From: Bicyclus anynana
Lineage: Eukaryota > Arthropoda > Insecta > Lepidoptera > Nymphalidae
Direction: 5' to 3'
NCBI RefSeq assembly: GCF_947172395.1
Contig: NC_069094.1
Coordinates: 8,980,292 to 9,044,291 of the forward strand
Length of the DNA stretch: 64,000 nt
The notes under the pieces were generated by a model. It had not been told where the DNA came from and searched no databases. It worked only from the letters and a program-made list of their open reading frames with translations. The stretch's first letter is position 1; each line of letters begins with the position of its first letter. Below are positions 22,201 to 30,582 of the stretch, piece by piece. The position numbers were made by a program, and so were the translations under genes.

Positions 22201-25200
22201 GTTTGTATATGATGTCCAAGAGGTGTACGTCCATCGGCTGATATTGATGATGATGATGATGATTTATTACCTAAGGATTCTGTCAGCAGACATGTATATT
22301 ATTATGTTAAAGGTCTGTTATGATACCCTCGGCTATTAATATCTGCATGAAATCGTAAATATTCATAGCCCTTTCAAAATTAGCAAAGTAATAAGGATTT
22401 TCATATTGCCCGCCACTTTGTAACTTTCAAAACTTTCACGCTTTAATGAGCTTTATAAAGCAGTGAGTGTATATTATTTATATCGCTGACTTCACGCGTT
22501 CGATCTATATTTAGCCAAGAATGTGATGGTGTAATTAAACCAGTACTCGGCCTGTGCTCTACCTTACATCGTTAAGGAAGACATTATTAGCTCGAATAGG
22601 AAGTGCATAATCAAGAGATAGATGGGACAGAGTTAATTAAACGGCGAACAATGAAGATGATTATCTGATGTATTATAGTACAAGAGATGCCTGAGTTAGA
22701 TTATGAATCTGATGATATAATATGTGTAACTAAAGAGGCATGACGGGCATTTTGCATTATTTTTATTGGGCTGAAAATTATCTGTACTTTTTGTGCTATA
22801 AGCCCTCATTCGCACCTCATCAATTTTTTAACGGACGTTAAAAAGCGTTCAAATATAGTTTGAAGTTATATGACGGTCTATTTCTAACGCTCAAAATTGA
22901 AAATGCAACACTGCTTCAAAAAAAACGTCGTGTTTTAAAAACGCTGTCGTGGTGAACATACGAGTATAAGTACTTGGGAATGCATTTGTTGTAATTGAAT
23001 ACTTTTTTAAGCGTTAAGTTGTAATATCTACTTTCTGTGATTTGATTTTGAATGTAATGTCATTTGACAGGTTTGCTTCTATGTAAGATTGAAGGATGCA
23101 ATGCAAAAAAAAATATCATCGGCCTGAGAGTGATTGCTAATACTAAGACTACAAGCCCTTGAACAAAAATTACAAATGAACCAACATGAAAAACGCTTAG
23201 ATATATTTCCGTATATTTCCAGCGCAGGAGTCGTAATATAAGGGTCGCAAACGTTATTCTTCACTCGCGTACTCACCACTGTACCGCTCAGAAATGACGG
23301 CATAGTGCTCATACCCCAAGTATTTTGAACAATGTTCGTTGATAAAAAATACTGACTAGATCTGTAGTCTTGGACAAAAATTAAAATTTTAGCTGTTGAC
23401 TATGAAATCTTATCTTATGAAGTTTATAAATTTATGGGAATTTCACATATTTTATTTTAATTTTGACCAAACAAACTAAGCGAATAGTACTTGTAGAACT
23501 TACTGTGCCGTGGGAGACTAACATTCCAAAGGACCCCAGTGTAAAAGTGAATAAATATTATGACTTAACAAATGAACTAAGTAAAAATGGATATGTCGTT
23601 AGTCTATACGCCGTAGAAGTAGGTGCAAGAGAATTACCAGCAAAATCTCTCTCTTCTTAAATACCTTGGCTTCTCTAGAACTGCAGCTAGTCCTATATTA
23701 GAACGGGTATCTAAAGCTGGTCTTATAGGATCTTGCCAAATTTGGCTAGGTAGGGAGAAAAACACCAGCGGAGGAGCGTTAATCGATTATCAAGGAATTC
23801 CTTAACCCTACATACATTGGTCACAAGTCCTGGACTTTGCTTGGAGTTTTTCTCACGACCACCACACGATGATCCATGAATTGCTAAGATATTCGTCTCT
23901 ATCTAGATGTGATTCTTAATCTAAATTTATAATAATTTAATTTTTACCTTATGTACCTAAATTCTTAAATGCTTACTCATGTGTTGGTATTCGATCTATA
24001 GATCATGTGGTCGTATCTTGCTCATAGCTCGCGGCGCCGCTACATCTACTGCGCTTGGTTTAATTACACTAAATTTATTATAAGACCAGTTATAACTAAA
24101 TGTATGATGCATTAGTTGTCGGAACACGGAATGTTTAAATTATTGTTCGTACTTACGCATTGTATTGCGTAAATTTTTATACTCTCCTATTATTTATAGA
24201 TTAATCAGCGTCTTGGTTATAAATTCTCAATTTGTTCACGTGTTGAAATGTTTTAATGGTTACTCTTTTACTATAAATTATAATTAATCATATTATGCCT
24301 TTCGTATAGGCGCAGGGGAGCGCACTCTAGGATGTGTTCCTATTGAAGTGTTGCTTAATTTTACAGGCGATAATTTTTCACTGAAGTTGCTTTGGTTCCA
24401 TCGACTATCATTTATTTAAATAAGTATTTTTTTAAATAATAATTTATGGTTGTTTGTTTAGATTCGTGGGTGCCTGGGCGAGCACGTGCGGTGGGGGGAT
24501 GCGTTCGCGGTGGTGTACTCGGTGTGCGAGCGGCGCTCGTTCCTGGCCGCGGCCGAGCTGCTGTCACTGCTGGCGCAGGCTCGCCTACCTGGCTGTGCCG
24601 CCGTCACTCTCCTGGGCAACAAGCGCGACCTCGAACACGCCAGGTGAATATGTATGGATGATAGTATATAGGTTCTCGTTCCTGGCTACGGCTGAGCTGC
24701 TGTTACTACTGGCCTGCCATGAGGAATATATGTATGGACGCGTTCGCGGTGGTGTAGTCGGTGTGCAAGCGGCGCTCGTTAGACTATTGTCGTACTCACT
24801 CCTTGTACAGTCCTTTACGACTAATTGGGGGGAATAGGGAATTGGTCATACAATATATGACTAATATTCTTTAAAAAAGTATGAATACGAAGCAAAACTG
24901 GCCAGTCAGGTATATCACAAATCCATTGGGACCAACGTGTTCTGGAGCGGATACTGTCTACCGGTATCTACCCGTAGCGTTGCCTCTAGCTATACACCGA
25001 TGACTTTATAAAGGAAGTGCCTGTACGAGGAAGGAGGCGGACCATGTACAGTGGCGTTTTCTCGGAATGACCTATATGTAGTAGGCAACTCAGGCTGTTG
25101 CTTGATAGATGTTAGGTAACAGGAAAAATGCATTTATCCAGTGTTAAGCCTAGCTTTAAAACCTGTTTATGAATAAGAAATCTCAGTAGTCAACTTTTTT

Positions 25201-26137
25201 TATATCGACGAGCGTTACCATGTTTCGTAAATAGTAAATTAATAGGGCATAGATTTGAAAACAAATCAAGGGGCGTTGACTTACTCTCTGTTGCTTGTCT
25301 CAGGGAGGTCCACGCAGAGGAGGGCCAGGAGTTATCGCTGCGGTTCGGGTGCCAGTTCTACGAAGTATCTGCCGCTGAGTCGTGTGCGGGCGCCGCGCTC
25401 GCCTTCCACGCTCTACTACGGGAAGCGCGCGCTCTAGCACTACTACTGCCTGCGCCGAGACGAAAACTAGCCGCCTACTCCGTTTCTAAGGTAAGAGAAC
25501 ATTCGATCCCAATGCCTTTTATAGACGCCACAGTACGTCGTTAACGATCCTGAGTATGACCTAACCAAATGCATACGTTCTGTGCTATAAAGTATAATCA
25601 ATGTATTTTCCCGCGAAGACGAAATCCCACTTTCCTAACTAATCCATAGGTACTGCATGGTTTCTGCGGGATTTCTAAACAGAATTTCATGTCGCTATTA
25701 ATTAAATGAAGCCTCAATAGCTCAACGATAAGAGAGGTCGGACTCATCACCGAGGGGTGGTGGTTCGATCCCCGCCCGTTGGTCTATTGTCGTACCCACT
25801 CCTAGCACAGTCTTTCCCGACTAGTTGGAGGGGATTGGGAATATTGGTCATATTATAAAATATATGGCAAATATTATTTAAAAAAAAATTAAACCAATTA
25901 ACTTTTTGTATTTCCCTTTGTTTGTTTATGAACATTGACATGTATATTTATGATTATGACAAAACATTCGAATATATTTTATTCAATATTCATAGTACAT
26001 TCCATCAAATAAAAAGCTTTACAGTTTTGTGATTTTAAAACTTAAAAATAATATTTTTTTCTTTACAGGTAATCGGAACGATATTCGGAAAAAATAGTAA
26101 GAGTGTGCGAAAGAAACGACCATCTCTCAGTATTTAA
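10214..26137 (+). CDS. RERG/RAS-like small GTPase gene, six coding exons (211 aa)
   Basis: This is a spliced gene for a Ras-superfamily GTPase closest in pattern to RERG (ras-related and estrogen-regulated growth inhibitor). Exons are 10214-10277, 19664-19720, 21962-22038, 24462-24643, 25304-25490 and 26069-26137. They total 636 bp, and all introns are GT-AG with phases 1, 1, 0, 2, 0. Visible motifs in order are a P-loop GSPRSGKS (residues about 14-21), a switch I with the conserved Thr (YSSTGD), ILDTSN at G3, NKRD at G4 and EVSAAES at G5. After the P-loop, KSAVVVRYLTKRYI and later HVRWGDAF match the RERG pattern with the same spacing. The C-terminus is basic and lacks a CAAX box, as in RERG. 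Length is slightly above the roughly 200 aa usual for RERG. The P-loop has Pro and Arg where Ras has Gly12 and Gly13, and G3 lacks the Gly60 and Gln61 equivalents, so GTP hydrolysis is probably altered (inference). The family call is strong; the exact orthologue is not resolved. Confidence 0.88.
10568..10815 (+). mobile_element. S3 SINE
   Basis: A-box-like TAGCGCAGTGGTTAGTGACC and B-box-like GGGTTTGATTCTC, then a body ending ACGCTTACTTTGCGG and GTGTGTATTGT. It lies about 300 bp inside intron 1. Confidence 0.7.
11832..12048 (+). repeat. lepidopteran-type repeat G (GCGCGG family)
   Basis: TAATATTATAAAGCTGAAGA, GGAACTACTGGTCTGATT and ACCACGCGGGTGAAACCGCG are the recurring blocks of this family. 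Other copies: 14938-15125, 15500-15900, 29915-30105, 34215-34385, 43010-43168, 52138-52355 and 56858-57055. Confidence 0.6.
12086..12222 (+). repeat. repeat H fragment (GACGAAGTCGCGGGCG family)
   Basis: CATTTTCATCCCGGAAAAAT, GTGCCCGAGGGATTTGTG and GGACGAAGTCGCGGGCGTTC are this family's 3' blocks. Further copies: 31640-31820, 41725-42092, 43440-43550, 47933-48272 and 52855-52990. Confidence 0.55.
12558..12615 (-). mobile_element. end fragment of the 30282-type element
   Basis: TTAACCGACTTCAAAAAGGA and GGAGGTTCTCAATTCGGTCG, followed by T-runs, are the inverse of the element's right end. Confidence 0.6.
12833..12978 (+). mobile_element. S1 SINE, 5' half only
   Basis: The head with GTAGTGGATATGAC, the B-box GGTTCGAATCC and the body up to CAAACGGTGAAAG are present. 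It lies in intron 1. Confidence 0.72.
14398..14447. repeat. repeat H end fragment beside the CCCTA array
   Basis: CTAGCGGACGCCCGCGACTT, then CGTCCGCGTAAAAATTG, immediately precede the C-rich array. Confidence 0.5.
14448..14880. repeat. degenerate CCCTA/CCCCTA tandem array
   Basis: About 430 bp consist almost entirely of CCTACC, CCCTAACC and CCCCTACC-type units, with almost no G on the plus strand. A stretch of about 68 bases starting at 14484 is repeated exactly 60 bases later. It lies in intron 1. Confidence 0.85.
14938..15125 (+). repeat. repeat G copy
   Basis: CTAATACTATAAAGAGGTAT, GGATCTACTGGACCGATTTG and GGGAACCACGTAATTGAAAC match the family pattern. Confidence 0.55.
15500..15900 (-). 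repeat. two tandem repeat G copies with ACTTACAA array
   Basis: CGGACCAGTAGTTCCGAAGA, then five ACTTACAA-type repeats (15630-15672), AATATTAGTATAG and ACGCCATGCGGTTTCACCCG. A second copy runs to TCATAATATTAGTA near 15897. Confidence 0.55.
16761..17012 (+). mobile_element. S1 SINE, 5' truncated with intact target-site duplication
   Basis: The copy starts inside the element (GGTCTGGGGCATGCACC) and ends at the GATGATG tail. It is flanked by a perfect 11-bp AAGTTAACTGC at 16750-16760 and 17013-17023, showing that truncation happened at insertion. It lies in intron 1. Confidence 0.88.
19664..19720 (+). CDS. GTPase exon 2: helix 1 and start of switch I
   Basis: A pyrimidine-rich tract and CAG acceptor precede the exon, and a GTAAGC donor follows. 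In frame it completes the P-loop Ala codon and reads AVVVRYLTKRYIGEYSSTG, which matches helix 1 and the start of the effector loop in RERG-type GTPases. The Thr in SST corresponds to Ras Thr35, the magnesium and gamma-phosphate ligand. Both boundaries are phase 1. Confidence 0.88.
19790..20110. other. unclassified block just inside intron 2
   Basis: It contains three GACGGCCGT-type units (19830-19853) and a 92-codon minus-strand frame. It looks less AT-rich and more structured than ordinary intron, as repeat-derived sequence does, but I do not recognise it. Confidence 0.3.
20124..20480 (+). repeat. diverged direct repeat of about 190-bp units in intron 2
   Basis: AAAAATCCCTAAACTTAG (20150) recurs as AAAAATTCCTAAACTTGT (20340). 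ACATATTCATGTATACC and ACACATTCATGTATACC close the two units, each followed by TTAATTTAATTAAGTA. Confidence 0.65.
21525..21560. other. perfect 16-bp hairpin in intron 2
   Basis: CAGATTAGAAGTGCCA (21525-21540) is followed by ATTG and its exact inverse (21545-21560). It lies just upstream of a MITE-B copy. Confidence 0.8.
21586..21884. mobile_element. MITE-B, diverged copy in intron 2
   Basis: TACTAAAGCCATACTTG opens it and CTCGAGTTTGGC closes it. The interior TTTTGAATAATATTTTATAA and GACATGCGTTTTCTACC match the 5441 copy. Confidence 0.65.
21962..22038 (+). CDS. GTPase exon 3: effector loop to G3
   Basis: The exon follows a TTTATTTCCAG acceptor and ends at a GTAAGT donor. It encodes the end of switch I, beta-strands 2 and 3 and the G3 region, which reads EILDTSNCA. 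RERG relatives have EILDTAGQE here. The spacing to the following RWG motif is unchanged, so the missing Gly and Gln are substitutions, not a splicing or alignment error. Confidence 0.87.
22195..22264 (+). mobile_element. RTE-type LINE tail, (TGATGA)n
   Basis: GTGTACGTCCATCGGCTGAT is followed by a pure (GAT)n run in intron 3. Only the last 70 bases of the element remain. Confidence 0.5.
23463..23805 (+). pseudogene. LINE endonuclease-like C-terminal domain remnant, frameshifted
   Basis: Two overlapping frames in intron 3 read as one interrupted protein. The first (23463-23660) contains VLVELTVPWETNI, KYYDLTNEL and a VEVGARE motif. The second (from about 23650) continues LLKYLGFSR and ends at 23805. 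This E-LT-VP-E...K..KY...VG pattern is typical of the C-terminal domain of some invertebrate retroelement polyproteins, probably the restriction-like endonuclease type (family assignment is moderate). The frame breaks inside a TCTCTCTCT run near 23645-23655, which suggests slippage. No reverse transcriptase is recognisable upstream, so it is a dead fragment. Confidence 0.6.
24462..24643 (+). CDS. GTPase exon 4: switch II to G4 (NKRD)
   Basis: The acceptor TTTAG is at 24457-24461 and the donor is AG|GTGAAT. The exon reads from IRGCLGEHVRWGDAF through a VVYSV strand to VTLLGNKRDLEHA, giving the guanine-specificity motif NKxD. It is GC-rich (CTGCTGTCACTGCTGG style) in contrast to the surrounding introns. 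Two decayed partial copies of this exon lie directly downstream in intron 4. Confidence 0.88.
24646..24780 (+). pseudogene. two decayed partial copies of exon 4 in intron 4
   Basis: 24672-24716 resembles the second half of the core of exon 4 (TCTCGTTCCTGGC onward), with several substitutions. 24737-24780 matches exon-4 DNA from GATGCGTTCGCGG for 44 bases with three differences, one of which turns a Tyr codon into TAG. Each copy is preceded by a similar leader (GAATATGTATGGATG at 24646 and GAATATATGTATGGACG at 24724). This suggests a tandem pair whose second unit is cut by a SINE fragment at about 24781. Neither copy has intact splice sites around a full exon. Confidence 0.75.
24781..24877 (+). 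mobile_element. S4 SINE fragment interrupting the exon-4 copy
   Basis: CTATTGTCGTACTCACTCC through AATATTCTTTAAAAAA matches the body of the 25706 element. It begins exactly where the second exon-4 copy stops. Confidence 0.62.
25304..25490 (+). CDS. GTPase exon 5: G5 and C-terminal helix
   Basis: The acceptor is TTGTCTCAG and the donor is AAG|GTAAGA. The exon begins REVHAEEGQEL, continues to FYEVSAAES (G5, SAK-type motif), and then reads through an Ala/Leu-rich final helix. It ends in a basic segment, PRRKLAAYSVSK. The base composition is GC-rich like exon 4. Confidence 0.87.
25706..25880 (+). mobile_element. S4 SINE
   Basis: Intron 5 carries a tRNA-like head (GCCTCAATAGCTCAACG, GGTTCGATCCCC) followed by TCTATTGTCGTACCCACTCC and an A-rich end. 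It could be mistaken for a tRNA, but it has no matching acceptor stem and continues into a SINE body. Confidence 0.68.
26069..26137 (+). CDS. GTPase exon 6: basic C-terminus and stop
   Basis: The acceptor is CTTTACAG. The exon encodes VIGTIFGKNSKSVRKKRPS followed by LSI and TAA. The tail is lysine/arginine-rich and has no CAAX prenylation motif, which is usual for RERG-type proteins. Any membrane association would have to rely on the basic residues (inference). Confidence 0.86.
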   Translation, partial: VIGTIFGKNSKSVRKKRPSLSI

Positions 26138-27310
26138 GTATTATTTATTTTGTACATTTATGTTCATAGACTGTTTAGTATAAGAGTTTTTTTTTTTAAT
26201 TAAGGCTAGTAACGCATGTATGCTATTGTTGAGATCCCTTGACTATAGGCTATTTAAAAGAGCGGATAATTAGAGAATCGTCCTTACAGGCTTATATAAT
26301 TAAAAAAAAAAAAAAAAATATTTATTGATCATACAGTAACAAATTTCTAATACAATAAAAGAGTAGATCCCTGGCTCCCAAACTAGCTGTAACTGTATCT
26401 TGGGAGCCAGTGGATTCCCATTAGTGTTACTTTTTGATAATCTGTTACTTAATTAAGATAATCTGTAGTAGGCAAAACAAGAAAGGTGTATTCGTAAAAC
26501 AAGATCAAACACAAATAAATAAATTTTTGTGTGGTTGTGTGTTGAAACTAATAGTTGAATTGAAACTAATATTAAGATGTCATTACGATTTTAGCATCCA
26601 TGTGTACTTAGCCTTAAGATATACATTATATACAAACCTGTTTTACAGCTGATTGAGGAATATTCGTTAGCATACTATTTATGAATTAAAATAGTATGCT
26701 GATTTGAATATTTTATATTATTTAACATTCGTTTTTATAAATGTAGACTGAATCGTTTTAAATTCTTCAAAGAGGCTACCGTTAAACGTTACAAAGGAAA
26801 TCATTTTAACTAGTTTTTACTTTTCATCTGTATGTATCCGTGCGTTTAAATGCGTTTAGAGGCCTTGATTTTTGAAAAAAGGTATGATAATTAGTGACCA
26901 TACTAATGATATGTAACAAAAAGACAAACACGACTAGTGTATAGTTTCGTAGACATTAAATAAGCTCAGTTTCAATGTATTGAAGTGCCAAGATATAAAT
27001 AATAATCTATATATTTTTAGATTAGATTTAACTAAAATTAATAAATTGGACCCACTGAATAGGACCTACTAAAGGTTAATTACGTCGTGCTTACATATTA
27101 AAATATTGTAAATCTTATTCGAAATATAAATTAATAAAATGTAAATAGATAAATAAATATTGTGTTTAAAAGAAAAACCTCGCATTACAAAGTATATGGC
27201 TTTGTACCTTAGCATTATCGCAGATAGTGTCGCTAAGTTGTAAATATTATTTTATGTAGTTATAGTTATAAAACAATTAAGTTCAATAAAAACTCTTTAT
27301 TACATCATTA
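26138..27310 (+). other. presumed 3' UTR of the GTPase gene
   Basis: AT-rich DNA follows the stop codon with no further splice-linked coding. It contains a run of about 17 A at 26303-26319 and a hairpin with 11-bp arms (CTGGCTCCCAA, 26371-26381 with 26400-26410). Possible AATAAA signals lie near 26355, 26514 and 27285. The true 3' end is not visible from sequence. Confidence 0.4.
27285..27290 (+). terminator. candidate polyadenylation signal AATAAA
   Basis: AATAAA is followed about 20 bases later by a T/G-rich stretch (GTGTTTTATTTG). The signals at 26355 and 26514 are alternatives for a shorter 3' UTR. Confidence 0.35.
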
Positions 27311-27429
27311 CAGTGTTTTATTTGTTTCAAGAAAATGAAAGTTCAAAAATAAATGTTGTCCCTATTTACCTTTAGGAACAGGGTAGTTCTATATAGTTTA
27401 AAATAAACAGATATTGTTAGGTATATGAT

Positions 27430-27763
27430 GTTGGTTCGTGATATGACCAACATATGTTTTCTGTGCCTCTGCCTTCGATTCGGAGGGCGTAGATTCGAAT
27501 CCGCTCTAGGACAAACATCTCTAACTTTTCAATTATGTGCATTTCAAGATATCAAACATCACGTGTCTCAAACGGTGAAGGAAAAACACCGTGACCTGCA
27601 TACATAATACATAGAATTTTCCCAATTCTTTTCATGTGTGAACTCTGTCAATCCGCATTGGGTCAGCGTGGTGGACTATCCTAACCTAACCTCTCTCAAT
27701 TTAAGAGGAGAATCGTGCTCAACAATGAGCCCTATATGGATTGATAATGATGATGATGATTTG
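27430..27763 (+). mobile_element. S1 SINE
   Basis: A diverged full-length copy just beyond the presumed 3' end of the GTPase gene. It contains CGATTCGGAGGGCG, the B-box, ATCACGTGTCTCAAACGG and a (GATGAT) tail. Confidence 0.78.
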
Positions 27764-28437
27764 GAATGACGTCATGAATCTCAAAGGATGATGTATTTTA
27801 TCAATCGAATACCTGCTATGACTTCGATACGAGAATTTACTGCAAATTAAAAATACATACTGTCAATTTATTTAGAAATAAATTAATGTTCGTATGTGTG
27901 TGTTCAAAAGTGGTTTTGTGACTAATCTTGAACCGGTATTATAATCCTATCATGGTATCAAGCTAATCCTTTGCGTTATACATGATCTACGTCAATTATA
28001 TTTATCTAAACTAATAAAATATTTTATTTATTTCAATTGTTATTTCTAACATATAATACTTTTGATAAAAAATAAATAAAAACTTGTCACGCTGGTAAGT
28101 AAAAGTAGTCAAGGCAAGTTAATTTTAGTTGTTACTACGAAAATTTTGAATTTAAAAATGCAAGTATCTCAAATATCGAAACTGTAAAATTTTGATCGAA
28201 TTGAATAAAATTGGACCTCAAATACACAAGAGTCGCGCCTTGAACAGAGGTTAGATAGTCATCAGTAATTTATATAGAAATTAATGAAGTGAATATAAAT
28301 TATTATAGCTAATCGCATTATTAACAAGTTAATTATCATTAGCCTCTCCTCTCTTTATGGAAAAGGCGATTAGGAGCTTAGATTTTGCTCCAATAGGATT
28401 GTCTAGCGTAGGGTTTAAATGTAACGATCAATAAAAG

Positions 28438-28640
28438 ACCAGCCCCCCTAGCCAAGTGGCACGTCGATTCTCTTTCTACGATCGCTAACGATTCGAAAAC
28501 TAGAAAAATGTATGGGAATGATAGATCTTGATCACGTCACCTGTCGATAGCAAATTTCATTCCCATTCATCTTTCTAGTTTTCGAAGCGTTACCGATCGT
28601 AGAAAGAGAATCGACGTGCCACTTGGATACAGGCGCTGGA
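28438..28640. mobile_element. MITE-C, near-palindromic
   Basis: About 80-base arms are inverted with few mismatches: AGTGGCACGTCGATTCTC, CGATCGCTAACGATTCG and AACTAGAAAAATGTATGG. The centre contains GATCACGTCACCTGTCGATA. Confidence 0.75.
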
Positions 28641-28660
28641 CCGACGTTTGATCGTGATCT

Positions 28661-28815
28661 CCGAGCCATGGATGTATTACACCATAATATTCCAAACTCT
28701 GGGCTGCTACTGAGAATTTCTTGGATAAAAGAAAAGCTTAATATTTCATAATCCGACCGAGGATTCGAACCCAAGACATCATATAATCAGACAAGCAAAT
28801 CACTGAACCCACAAG
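28661..28815 (-). mobile_element. S5 SINE-like element
   Basis: The minus strand reads GTGGGTTCAGTGATTTGC with the B-box GGGTTCGAATCC and GGTCGGATTATGAAATATT. It adjoins a palindromic MITE. Confidence 0.5.
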
Positions 28816-29778
28816 ATGTATCAACAAATTAAGCTGTGGAAGGAGATGGTCCAAAATTGTATGGAGCCCAGCATTAGTCATTGTACCCTAGCGGAAATAA
28901 AAGTAGATATTTTTTAAACTATTTTTGATTATACAAATCTACGAATTTACTTTAATTCTTTCGAAATAATAATCATTATCTCCCAAGAAATGCAACATTA
29001 ATAAGGGTAATAATGGCGGATTGATGACGTTTTCAATGCATTAATCAATTTGACGTTTACTGTCAATTGTCATGTCATAGTTGCTCTATCGGTGCCATCT
29101 TGTTATAACTCAAAAACTTGGGTATTTATTTTATTTATTTCTTTTTATTTAGTTAGATTTATTCACTTCAATAAAATTTTAATAAAATCCTTGTATTTTT
29201 TAAATTTTAATGATACGGGGTACTAGAGTTGACCTGAAATGGACCATCTCCTTTGTAAAGCTAACGATTTAGTACTGAGCAAAGACGAAAACCAGACAAC
29301 TCTGTATTTACTATCGTTAACGTGAAATACGATAGGACCCGTTGACCCACAGCGGCGAGATTAGCGCCCCAAGCGTGGGTACTTCGCCCCAGTTACCGAC
29401 CAATACATCTTTCAAAAGGGACACTAACAAGGCAAGTAGACAATAAAACGGTGCAATACTTCTGTACCTTGATAAATGAGCGTTTCTATTGACATATCAG
29501 CATTCTGTACGACTAGAATACACTCGCGCAGTTACGGATAATAGTTCAATTTAAGTTTTAGAACAACTGCAAGACGAAGCTGCTAAAGTAGATACAAGAT
29601 TTTCTTGTTAAACATTTTTTTAGCCATATTCCCTTTTATATATAATAATTTATTTATTTTGCTATTATCCGCGAAAAGCCGGCGAACCCACGCCACAACG
29701 TCACCCAGGTCCGACGAAATACTCTCTACGTATGTTTCACCCCGAAACCGGAGCATTCTCAGGAGATGTTGACTCTAC

Positions 29779-29815
29779 AACGTGCAATTGCAAAGAGACT
29801 TTGCAATTGCACGTT
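29779..29815. other. perfect 17-bp hairpin
   Basis: AACGTGCAATTGCAAAG, loop AGA, then the exact inverse. The upstream GC-rich sequence (CACCCCGAAACCGGAGC) is not mirrored, so it may be the centre of a half-deleted palindromic element. Confidence 0.7.
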
Positions 29816-29914
29816 ATGCAATAAATTATTATATATTCATGATGAATTTCCGCAAAGTAACGCCTGCTTCTATCCAATATTCCCCTTTTAAAACATGAGT
29901 AACATGTTTGAGTT

Positions 29915-30105
29915 ACCTATACTAATATTAAAAAGTGGTAAAATTTCTGTTGTTGTAGGTGTAATCTCTGGCTCTACTAAACCGATTTTTATTCGTTTAC
30001 CACTAAAAAGCCACGTTATTTGTAAGTGTCATATGGTATATTTTATCTCCGAATTCTCACAGGAACGGGAAGTACGTATGTGAAACCTCGGAGCATCGGC
30101 TAGTG
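29915..30105 (+). repeat. repeat G copy
   Basis: TGTAATCTCTGGCTCTACTA and ACGGGAAGTACGTATGTGAA match the family. Confidence 0.5.
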
Positions 30106-30281
30106 ATTAAAATAATAGCTTGAGCTAGGAGTGGGTACTTCAATAGTCCAATAATAGAGGATCGATTTGACCGTCTTCCACGTGTAGTAGCTATTAAGGC
30201 TTAAATTTAAATGATGCACCTACTATTCTATATAATTATAAACACAAAGTAAGTAATTCTATTCACAATATAAATTATAAT

Positions 30282-30582
30282 AAAAAAAATTCAACCGACT
30301 TCCAACTCAAAAATTAACCTAAACTAAAAAGCAAAAAATAACATCTTACCTATGTGCTACCATCTGATCAGTTTGAAGGCGGTGCCAATCCAGTGTCATG
30401 TTTTAATTAAAGCCGTTTCTGAAAGAACCACAGAAATTGTGTAATTTAAACTACTTGAATTAAAACATCACTGGCTTGGCACCGCCTTCAAACTGATCAG
30501 ATGGTAGCACATAGGTAAGATGTTATTTTTTGCTTTTTAGTTTAGGTTAATTTTTGAGTTGGAAGTCGGTTGAATTTTTTTT
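30282..30582. repeat. perfect 107-bp inverted repeat, 87-base spacer
   Basis: I compared the arms base by base. 30282-30388 and the reverse complement of 30476-30582 are identical, from AAAAAAAATTCAACCGACTT to GAAGGCGGTGCCAA. Weaker pairing continues into the spacer. Confidence 0.92.

Noticed and set aside
24446..24837. Long frames of 71 and 127 codons over exon 4
   Set aside because: They are alternative frames of the GC-rich exon 4. Only the spliced frame carries GTPase motifs.
25706..25780. Possible tRNA gene (A- and B-box-like GCCTCAATAGCTCAACG and GGTTCGATCCCC)
   Set aside because: The sequence continues into a SINE body shared with 24781 and 52545, and no complete cloverleaf with a paired acceptor stem is evident.
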